From: Suillus spraguei
Taxonomy: Eukaryota > Basidiomycota > Agaricomycetes > Boletales > Suillaceae
Direction of reading: 5' to 3'
DNA length: 64,000 bases
Assembly (NCBI GenBank): GCA_016800925.1
Contig: JABCPU010000153.1
Coordinates: forward strand, 62,001-126,000
In this document: positions 33,270-44,007 of the stretch, one piece after another
How the letters are laid out: the number at the start of each line of letters is the position of its first letter
Position numbering within the stretch: position 1 is the first letter of the stretch
The notes under the pieces: model-generated
The model's database searches: none
What the model saw: the letters and a program-made list of their open reading frames with translations, nothing else
What the model was told of the DNA's origin: nothing
Made by a program: the position numbers and the translations under genes

Positions 33270-35731
33270 GACGCAGGGGAAAGGCAAGCAAATCAACTAC
33301 CTGCGGGCTAGTCAGTAATCAAATTAAGATGGGATGTATCACATTGTCCTTAACTGGAAGTTTTATGTACTGTCAAAGAGGCTGAAGATCAGATCTCAAG
33401 CAGTAAGCCCAGTTCGCGAAGGGCGCTAAATTATGCAGTCAATATTGTTAAATTTCAAGTGAAGGAGATCGGGTACTCACTCGAGAGCTCTATAGTGCTC
33501 AGATAACGGACAATACAGCTGATGGGATGTAATGTAGCTTGGGGGTTGCGGACTATGGGATAAATGAGCATAGCAGACCTGAGTCCTTGTGCAACAGTTA
33601 AGTTACCTCAGTATCTCGCTGCTGCCAGAATCTCTGAGTAAAGATGGCGAAATCTGATATTGTGCAGTTTGTATCAACCAACAACAACGAGTAAGAATTT
33701 TCACGTGCTGCTGTGCAGAGTGGGTAGAGTTCGTGGATACATACATTAATTGATACAGCAAAGTTGACGACATGCTCAGCTGACTGTGGGAGTAAATCAC
33801 GTGTTAAATAATATTACCCTGAAACATAGGAAGGCCTTACCTGTCAAAATTATCGGTTAACGATTCCTTGTTCCGTACTGATTGGGTGCTATATTCGCGA
33901 GGATGGTTGGTATTGGACTTGAAAAACAAACGCATGGTACCACCGGGAAGACATAGGCCGAAAGTGGTGAAATGTTATCACGGTCACGCGGACGAGTAAG
34001 TGAAAGCCTGAATAAAATTTCTTCCGAACTCTCTTGTTACAGGTACGCTCTAGACGATTCGATGGTCTTAAAATGATAATCGGCCGAATGGACGCTGGCA
34101 CTTGGAGAGAGGAAAACTTTTTAGTATTGACAGCAACTTCGGCAGCCCCGCGGGCCGTACGTTCCTTAGGCCTAGGAAGTTCGACTACAATATCACTTAA
34201 AATGACCAATTTGCGGGTGTTCGTGCAATGTGGTATCACACACATTGTGGTATGTGTACAGGTATTCTATGATGACACTATATATAATCATGCGAGATCG
34301 CCGGACAGAATTTCAGGCGCTGCTGGGCTGTACCACTCCGTTAGAGACTTCCCTGACATCATTTATTGACCCCTATCGGTGCAGTCTTTGCGTCATCGGT
34401 GACCGGCGACGGGATATGCGGCCTTGCTGTGAGTTATTTATAGTGCCTGCTATGATCTGATATTATATGTGAGGCCATCACACTGCAATGTGTCTCGTTT
34501 GACGAACAATTTACTGCGGTGCTACGTTTCTAGACCTATCGGTATCTCTGATTTTCCCCGCACCTGATACATCCAAGAAAGGTAGGGTAATTCACAAAAT
34601 TGCCTCGTTACACCATGACCTGAAGCTAATCTTCGATTCTTGCAAGGAGGCATACGGCCCGGCTGCTCCTGCCTGCTAACCAAGCTCTCAGCGATAAACC
34701 ATTTTATGGTAGTTGCCGAATTTGATCCTCTGTCCATGACATATGCGGAAACGCATGCACTTCAACGTTTGTCAATGAGTCTACTATCACAAAAACGTGA
34801 GATTTCAATTACGCCCCATAAACTGATGGTAGGGTTTTACCGTGGTCATGCCAATCTCCCTGAGTCACGAGGGACTTGATAGGGTGTGATATGGGTCGGC
34901 TTGTTGCACGCCCATTCGGAGGGTTTCAGGAAATCTTACATGGAACACTCCCCATAGCTAGTTCCGCCTGCGGCATTCCCCGAATGTCGTGGAGTTCGTT
35001 CCAAGGCGTCTGAGTTCCGGTGCCAGCGCTTCTTGCATTCTGTCGGGCTAGCAGTGTACAAATGTATCTCTCTTTCAATGAACCAGGACCATAGCTTATA
35101 CAGCTTCAAGGCCTCTGCCACAGCCCCACCACCGCCCACTTTACTTGCTGTATTAGGCGCCAAGGCGTTTATCCTGAAATGGCAGGTGGGGTAGTAGTGG
35201 TTCTGGACAAGTGTTATGTGCTAACACGCTGACGTACCCATAACACATGTTCAGCGAAGCCAAGATGGGTTATCTTTTGTTGGATTCCAACACGCGTAAA
35301 CAAGTAGATTGATAACATGCTGTTTAAGCCCGTCAAGGAGCCTCGTGGATGTGATTAGTAGTAGTTTGTTGGGTGTATACCTTTTTCGGAAGTATTTACG
35401 CCCTGTCTTGGCCTCGTGGTATGGCGCTGTATCTCTCGCCGCTTGCAAAGCCGCTCGTGGTTTGCCAGCTTCTTGTGTCTTTCTTGGTCCATATAAGACG
35501 CAGGAACTGACTGCCCGAGCCCCCGGTGGGATTTCAAGCTTCAGAGGCTACTCTGCACGTTTCTTCCGCAAAGGCTTGTTCTAGTTCAGGTATGTTCCCT
35601 ATCATCCACTCAGTGGAAGAGTTCGTACACATGGTATAACACGTTGCATGATGATCTCCAGCCCACGCCCCTCATACCTCTTGACTTTCGGAACAAGATT
35701 TTTGCCTCCATTTTCAACTGTAACGACCTTC
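33270..35731. other. Stretch without a supported gene
   Basis: 5' region of the minus-strand NACHT gene, then about 2 kb of sequence with scattered short frames on both strands and no recognised motif. A 91-codon plus-strand frame at 35309-35584 has low-complexity composition and no start context. The last part is the likely leader of DUF6699 copy 2, whose frame is open from an ATG at 35648. Confidence 0.35.
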
Positions 35732-36696
35732 ATGTATAAGACGAAGCACGACCTAGGGAGTCCTAATTACAATCTCAACACTCCCAAGATACCCCCCAAG
35801 GCGCTTCCACAGTCGCCTCCACTCATGTCCTCTCGTTCTTTTAGCAGGGCCGAGCATCATTCATTCACAATGCTCAATCCCTCTCTTTCAAGCTCAATTT
35901 CACGAGCGCACACGCCCAAACCTCCAACACCACAGCCCCTCAAGTCCATCCTGAAGGGCAAAACCTCCCCTCCCCGTGACTCGTATGAAAGTGACGGAGA
36001 AATTACGGCCGCCAAGAAGGGGCGAAATAGTGTCTACACAGTGCCAGACTCCCTTCCGCAACATGCGCACTTGTGTGAGTCCCTGGTCCAGCTCATCCTC
36101 TCTTTTCACCATTACGTACCTTATCTGATCTTTCATCCGATAAAGGTCCCATGAAGGGTCCCGCACTAAATCTTCACTGGAAGTTGCTCCCCTACCATCC
36201 AAATCGATCAAAACGATTTGTTCACTTCGATGTTGCTTTCCCAACTCACGACATCGAATTCAGGCAAAACTCGTCCTACGGTGTACAGCGAACAAGCCTG
36301 TCCGATGCCGACCTTGATAAGTCGGCCGCAGATGAAAAGTTGGTTAAGATGACGATCAACTTCCAGCGAGGTCCGTTCGAGTGGGACATCGACGTGAAGC
36401 GTGATAAAGGCATCCGTGTTCGTGATGTCTTTGAGGCGATACATGCAGCTTTCAACGTACCGCTCACACCTCATGAGAAAGGCTTAATCCCGCACCATCG
36501 TCGTGCGGCATATGAAGAAGCGTTCAGGCTTCGCTGCAAGCTAGCGCCAGGGCTTCCTATCGTCGAACAGCGTCAAGGCTGGAAGCGTGTAGATATGCTT
36601 CTGCACGAGACCCTCTTCCGTGGTCTGACGCAGCCGAAGTCAGGAGGAGACTGGGTATTGAATCTTAGCGGGTCGGTGCCCGTATCACAACCTTGA
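35732..36696 (+). CDS. DUF6699-domain protein, copy 2
   Basis: Exons 35732-36074 and 36146-36696 (intron 71 bases) give about 297 residues. The N-terminal part is Ser/Pro/Lys-rich and disordered (PKIPPKALPQSPP, PTPQPLKSILKGKTSPP). The DUF6699 domain begins LNLHWKLLPYH near 36168 and includes RFVHFDVAFPTHDIEFR, FEWDIDVKRDKGIRV, RDVFEAIHAAFNVPLTPHEK and KRVDMLLHETLFRGLTQ. The tail ends VSQP at TGA 36694. It is intact where copy 1 is broken. Alternative starts in frame are 35648 and 35825; I chose 35732 as a compromise. No function is known; the fold is predicted globular in the family. Confidence 0.75.
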
Positions 36697-39600
36697 AGAA
36701 CCTCACGATCATTGCATGTTTTTTCTCTCTCTGTATTCTTGGTGAGTATTTTCACCGCATGATATGCATAACGAACTTTGTGCTGATGGCCGTTTTCATG
36801 CAGAACTGGATTTCAGTATTTCAGCCACGCTCGTTTGGCTTTATCGCATCGTATCAACTCTCGCTCTTCGATTGCCAGCACCCCTCAACATTCTGTCTCT
36901 TTTTAATACCCATATTAAAACTGTTATGACTTATCCTACTCTTCGTCGCAGCATTCTCGCTGCCTGGTTCATAGTGGCGTTTACCTATACGCCGGAAGAC
37001 GCTCCCTACTGTGTGCTTTCTAGCGATCTTGGTTTCCTTGTCTTCTGGACTCTGTCTGGGATCGATTTGTCCCGATCAAGGATATCAGGTTACTACTGTT
37101 CAGCAGTGTACATCATGTCCGTATATCCTTTCATCCCACAGACATTTTCCCTCGCAGTGGAAGAAATAAAACATCCGTTTTATGTGTTGAAACAGATAGT
37201 GTCTTCTTACAGCCGTTCGTGGGGGATGTAAAACTGCCGGATTCTAGAATTCGCAATCAAGACTACCTAGCAAACTCTCACGACTTACAGAACCTCAGCG
37301 AACAGGATGGAAGGCCTCACAAAGAATCACGGACCAAAGATAGATAGTAAATCAGTTACGTCTGACAGGTAGGGTGAGGTTGGGTTGGTGATCGATGCGT
37401 CGTGGTGTCCTGAATAGGGACTAATGAACGCAATTCTGTCTCCATCAAATTTCCACACCTCTAGCCTCATGCCGATGGGGGGGTGCGCCCGATCACGAGA
37501 TGTGAATTCAATAGGAGTGCAAGAATTTTACTCCAGTGATAACGGGGAAGTGAGGGAACGGCTAATTCATTCCAACGTTTAATGAAGGGTTGGTGCTAGA
37601 AATGGAAGGACGATTGCCTTCCTCCACCATCACAACGAGTAACTCACTTTTTTCAGATAGGCTAACGGCAAAGCCCCCGCAGGGGGTTCCACGTCTACCC
37701 TATACATGGCTCACCGCCGATCAGTGCTACACCGCTTCCCTCGTTCTAGGCAAGCACCAGGAGATTGAATTGGTGGGATGTCCATGTGACCGAATCTCCA
37801 TAGATATGGAGTTCCAGTGGCGTTCACCCAGACGAGCTTTTCGGAATGTGAAATCGGCTATAAGATGCAGCAGTTATCAAGTATCGGTTCTTGTTGTTCT
37901 TCATGCACGGAGCGGAACAAGGGAGGTGTGATAAACTGGATCAGGACTAGGTCGAAAGGCATATTTGCGTGGATAAACTGGCACGTAGACTTTTCAACGA
38001 CTGTACTATTTTTCCTGATGGTACACACCCTAAAGGGTCAAACCTGTCATTGTCAGCTGATCATTTGCAGGGATGACTCATCTGACGTTTGAACCATCTT
38101 AGGTACAATTTTGAGTTCAATGAGATGAGGATGGCAAGTTAGTTAATCGATAGCTTAGTGAATAACATTGACAACTCACGAGGAGCACGAGTGGGTAATA
38201 GTACAGGGTCACCTGTTCCACACTACTGTCTTCGGGGAAGATAAGACGACCGGTGATGAAACTAGTCAGCTGCAGCGATATTGAACCACTCCCGGCCGCA
38301 GTGTTGATGACTCGATTTCATCAGTCAGGGTTACCTCTAAACAAGGTTTGCGTGCCATATTCGGTAAGAATTTATCACAATCTGTAAATTCCCACCCACC
38401 AGCACTTGCTTCGAGCGGACTGCAGACACTTGAATATTTGCCACTTCGACTTCCCAGTCAGATCTGAATGAAGGGCCTCTTGCAAGTCTATTTTAATTCG
38501 TTGTCCATGCAATTAATGCACCTTCGGATAAATCGCATCTCGCTGTCGGGCTCCGATTTGCCTTCCGAAGGTGTTCAACTTGGACACCATTTTTATTGAC
38601 ATGACGCCGGCCGTGGCACTGGTATTGTGTCTTCTCCAGTGCGTTTCCCTCACATTCTAAAGTATGAGCAGTCGTACCACAGGATATCACTTATAGAATT
38701 GCCCTCCGCCAGTCGCTTCGGCCTGTGAATGGCGTCAAAGCGGGAGAGACACTGCGTTCATGTGGAATTGATCGACCGTGACGGAGCCGAACCAGAGTCG
38801 AGGGAAAAACTGCGGTCAAATCAATCGACCGGCCTGCGATAAAAATGATCGATTCTCAGATGCCACACCTCAGGCGATCCGCGCGTGATATTCATTCGTA
38901 AGAAATAAGTAACCAATGTACGTTCTGTGCTTGATATAACCAATACTTTAACATCATATCAAGCAGCATTCATGTCCTCTTGTAGTCTTATCTCTTTCTT
39001 CTCACTGGTCCTCGACGTAAACGTGGTGTCCACTCCGTACCCTGCGCGGTTTTTCCGGATATAGTCTTGCCAGCACCCTACCCTATCGGTCGCCTTCACT
39101 TCCGACGTTTCTGAGGTTGCTTTGATGGATTCATTACACAACCCTCAAACGTTTTTAGTAATTTTCATGCAAGATTGGACTTCTGGACACGGCGACAATA
39201 TGACAGTTCTGTTATGCTGGTTCAGATGAAATTTGGTAGGGTGTCGACAGACTGGTATCATTAACTCTTGGTTAATCAACTTGATAGCTCAATGATCCAT
39301 CGACTTTCCTATCAGGCCGTTAATATTGATACCGAATACATCTCGCAATGGGATTCGTTCTCCGTGATAACGCGAAATAGTTTGAAATATCAAGTCCTCT
39401 GAGCACCCAATGATCACAGCCTAACGCAAGAAACGAAAGGCCGGTTTAAAATATCCCTTACGGCGGGCACGGAGGAGGTGTGTCAAGATAGCTAGAAAGT
39501 GATACATCGATCAATCTCTCCGTACTAGGTGGGAACACTCTTGTCAAATTCCAGCCGCCGTTGTGTTTACTAGATATGAGAAGGTTAACTGACGTATGGA

Positions 39601-42218
39601 TCGTAATTTGGATGATTCTCTTCTCGCATCGAGGGACGACGACATCTGAGAAATTGTCTTGAACAAAGCTGACTCCAAGTTACGTTACAAGACATCTGCA
39701 AGGGACCGGTAAAGAGTCTCGCAAGGGTGTTCCCGATGCTATGGGTATTATTACCCAATGGGCAGATTCGGTACTCAAAGCTCAAGAACACAGGTTGATA
39801 GTTGTCCTGCTCACTGTATTCTGCCCTAATGACTCATGCAGTCACTCGTCTCGATCTTTATTTGAAAGCCACCAATCACATCAATCTATGCATCCCGGAT
39901 TCTTTCAACTGACACCGCCATTATCTGAAATTTTCATGAGGTACAGTTGCCGGTTGCTTTAACATGCTCTTGTGCATTGTCCAAAAACAGTTCCGTACAC
40001 AAGCTCAGTGACTCTTGACATGATGGGGGTCCTCAATCTCACGAGTCATCCAACATTCACAGTGCTGCCGGCCTCCCCATGGTCTGCAGTACCAATCAAT
40101 ATCGTGGATCCACTACTGGAGCTTTATTCCTGGTAGGACCTGCGGATCCGATCGCGGATGCTCATCGCAATAAGCGTGATATTCGCCCTATAGGTTCATG
40201 CGCACGCTGTATCCGTAGTTATCCGCCAACCGGAGAATACTAACTTTAACGGGTCTACTGCAAGTAGGTTTACGAAGCTTAGTCAGCTCGCAGGGCAAGT
40301 ATCCTGTTCACTGCTTAGTATTCTTCAGGTGTGTACGTATACATGGCTGAAGTTCCATGCCGCTGGCTTGATCCAGAATATCTCAAACCAATTATTGGGT
40401 TTGTGTAACAAATATGGACTCTCTTTCGTCTCGAGCGTGATTGATGCACGTGGGATCAACTACTTGAGTGCTCGTCGCTTATTTATCGGTAGCTCTGGTA
40501 CGGCGCCCCGAAATACGGTCACTTAAGAGCACTTGATCTCTACCAATGGCACCATACAAATCTAACCCTGCCAGTCAAATGGGTAATTGACACGAGTATC
40601 ACTCGTTTTACTATCAGATTAGTTTTGCTCGGGGTCACATCGTTTACTGAGATCGTATCCCAGCCACCGGTGTACACGGTATTTTACCATTCCATACTAC
40701 AAGATTTTCCTCTTCTCACATGTATTCGTCACATTAATTGGTAGAACCGCAAGTCGAGCAATTGAGCTCAACCGGTACCATTTTCCTGGAACTTTGCCAC
40801 GCCATCTCTCGTGAAGCGCAACGAAAGGATGGAATAATTCCACCGTCGGAAGGTTTTCAACGCCACCGAATGTCTTCCATGAACTCGGGTTGATGAAAAT
40901 CAAAATTTCCCGCATACTTGAGCATTCTTGTATCTAATTCCATTATCGGGGAACTCCGCGAAGTTTCACAAACCGGTGACATCTTGAACGGCGTTCTCGT
41001 CTAGAGGCCAGTATCTTGGCCCCTCGACGTCATCGTTTCAAAAGACCAGAAGCCTTTCTCGTTTACGTACCGCAATCGTATCACATGTTGTGAAAGTTGT
41101 GAAATCCGACGATATCGGGTGTCTGCGAGTTGACGAGACCGAGGAAGCGAAGAAATACGTTATTGTTGGGAAGCTCGCTAAGTAGGGGAAGCCCGAGCTA
41201 GAGAAGAAGTGCAAAGTGACCCGGCCTTTTGGTGCACAGGTACTGCCAAAATCTTGTCAGCTTCGACCTTCGGAACAAAAAACTATGGATACTTCGTGCA
41301 ACCTCGAGGTGAGGGGTTTCTGCTTAAAACTTTTTGCGACAGGTCCTGGATGCTATTGCACTGTGGGTTCGTGTGCAGTTACATGCTCAGGCTCGCCTCC
41401 AATAGCACAACGAAACCTGACTGAAGGGTAGTCAGGACTCCAGACAACCCGTGTGGCTAGTTCCGTTGCATCTATAACGATTGATAATGTACCTGCGAAT
41501 TACCCAGTGGTGGGTTTATACGAAATCAAGGATGTGACTTTCACTTACCAAGTTTTTCTCTTAGTAAATGTCCGAGAGCCAATCCACGAACCCTGATTGA
41601 AACAGCGCTTTGTATCAGTCAGTCCGGCGTGTAAACATTCCTATCGCAACGTTAAACTGCCCATTCATTTCCAGCTCGGACCATTGTCGAGCAGCTCCGG
41701 GCCTGACATGAGAGGCTAGCCTAAGCAGAATTCGCATGGAGTTGTAATCAGTGTAAGGGACGGCACAGCAATCTCACATCGCAAGCCTTTACTAGGCCAA
41801 TTCTGCTCACAGACCGGATGCCACCCCAAGAGCTGACTGGCGGTTGCAAGGGTGACTGCCACATCTCTGAGAGCCCAATGCTATTCTTGTCAGCAAATTT
41901 CGGTGATTTTCTTCAAATGTCAAAGGCACGTTTGTTGTCATTAGCAAGAAGTGATGGGATCGGCCCCCTCGAGAGACACGCTTGTGGAAAACCGACACCG
42001 GGATCCCACAGCACTCTGATAGCCTACGAACAATCGTGCAAAATTGCGACACATTTTTACAGAAGTTGTACCAGAAGAGGTAACTGGCGCCGGAAATTGC
42101 TAATGAGGAATAAGACACTCACGGGCCGATCGTATGATCTCACCGTGGCTGAGTGCGTATATCACTAAGTCAGCATCGTTCGTACAGCCCATCATCTCTC
42201 TCTTCCAAGACCATCATC
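36697..42218. other. 5.5-kb tract without a supported gene
   Basis: The first 500 bases are 3' flank of DUF6699 copy 2. The rest has only short, motif-free frames on both strands, with frequent stops and no splice-consistent conserved text. I looked for reverse-transcriptase, integrase, transposase and helicase motifs and saw none. It may be old, decayed mobile-element sequence. Confidence 0.4.
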
Positions 42219-43588
42219 ATGACCACATCTCTCGACCTTCTCAAACAGACAGGAACTGTTGTTGTCTCCGACTCCGGTGACTTCGAATGTACGTTCGCCA
42301 TTGTCCATCTTGTTGATCATGCACTGACTCGGATATTTTGGTTAATCTTATCAGCAATCGATGTTTACAAGCCACAGGTAATCGCTGTAACGAATCTATG
42401 TTTAATGTACCTGTAATTAAACAGTATATTGTTAGGATGCTACTACAAACCCATCCTTGATCTTGGCTGCTGCCAACAAGCCAGGATATTCCCGCCTCAT
42501 TGATGCTGCCGTCAAAATCGGCAAGAGCAAGGGGGGCGATCTCGAGCAGCAAACTAATGCTGCTATGGACCGTCTGGTCTGTCTTTTTCAGCCTTGCGCT
42601 GATACTCTTACTGATCAATCTTTGTAACCAGCTTGTCGAATTTGGCAAGGAGATTCTTGCTATCATCCCTGGCCGTGTATCGACGGAAGTCGATGCTCGT
42701 CTCTCCTTCGACAAGGAGGGCACCAAGGCCAAGGAAAGTGATATCGTCACATAAATTGACTGGCTCCTTATTTTTATCTATCTTCAGGCTAAGGAGCTCA
42801 TCGCCCTCTACGAGTCTGTTGGCATCAAGAAGGAGCGTGTTCTTATCAAAATCGCAGCGACATGGGAGGGTATCCAGGCCGCTCGTGAACTCGAGCGCGA
42901 TGAAAACATCCACTGCAACTTGACCCTTCTTTTCGGTTTCGGCCAGGCTGTTGCTTGCGCTGAGGCAGGTGTCACCCTGATCTCGCCCTTCGTTGGCCGT
43001 GTATGTCTCCTTCATTTATTATATCTATGTTTCAGCAATTAATATCTCGCATTCAGATCCTCGACTGGTACAAGAAGTCGACGGGTAAGACCTACGAGGG
43101 TGATGCGGACCCTGGTGTCCAGTCCGTGAAGAAGATCTTCAACTACTACAAGCAACACGGCTACAAGACCATTGTCATGGGTGCTTCCTTCCGTAATGTG
43201 CGTACTTGTTCGCTCGTGCAACATCATAGGAGTCTAACTCAGTTTGTAGGTTGGCGAGATTAGGGCCCTCGCTGGTGTTGACTTCCTCACCATTGCCCCT
43301 GCGCTACTCGAGGAACTCAAGAACTCGACCGTACCCGTTCCCAAGAAGCTTGACGCCCGTGCTGGTATGTACCTTGTAGTTTCCATATAACAAACGATTA
43401 AATTCTCTCCTTCAGCTGCACAAACCGAACCCTTGGCCAAGGTTTCTTTCGTCGACAACGAGCCTGAGTTCCGTTGGGCCCTTCTCCAGGACTCGATGGC
43501 ATTCGACAAGTTGCACGAGGGTATTAAGAAGTTTGCTGAGGATGGTGAGACCCTCAAGGGTCTCCTCCGCCAGAAGTTGAGTGCTTGA
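42219..43588 (+). CDS. TAL1: Transaldolase
   Basis: Cytosolic enzyme of the non-oxidative pentose phosphate pathway; it moves a dihydroxyacetone unit from sedoheptulose 7-phosphate to glyceraldehyde 3-phosphate via a Schiff base. Exons read [28 protein letters not shown], then [13 protein letters not shown] (the conserved N-terminal motif), [16 protein letters not shown], the catalytic lysine in [12 protein letters not shown] (about 42850), [40 protein letters not shown], and [21 protein letters not shown]. It ends RQKLSA at TGA 43586. Seven introns, some unusually near the start (a 23-base second exon). Length matches the usual 320-330 residues. Convergent with the double-RING gene. Confidence 0.96.
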
Positions 43589-44007
43589 GTTTTCGGCGAT
43601 TAATAACAAGGCAATGAGTAGTTGTAATAATACTGTAGTTACACTTCGGTTCACATTAACAAAATTTACCAGCAGTTGTGCATTTGGCAATAGACTCTTT
43701 TTTCCTGCGGCGGCGATAAGGCTCGTTAAGTGTTCAAATGTTCATGAATGCTTATATTGCGTGTGGGCAATTAGAATGAGGCATACATACACGTAACTAT
43801 GTTGCGACAAAATGAAAGTAACAATCTAGAACGTAAAGTAATTGAGAAGCGACATATTTTGCGGGTTATGAAACATCATTACTGAGACAAGACTGTATGC
43901 GATCAGAACACTCAGTTTCCCTAACGATACACAGCATCACTTACCAGACAAGTACACTTCCAAGAAGCATGCAAAATGAACGGACGATCGCAATATCGAT
44001 CGATCAT

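Noticed and set aside
35309..35584. 91-codon plus-strand frame
   Set aside because: No motif, no splice partner and composition like surrounding non-coding DNA.
36764..37231. Plus-strand frame rich in hydrophobic residues after DUF6699 copy 2
   Set aside because: It lies in the likely 3' flank, has no family motif, and a similar hydrophobic frame overlaps it; likely AT-rich non-coding sequence.
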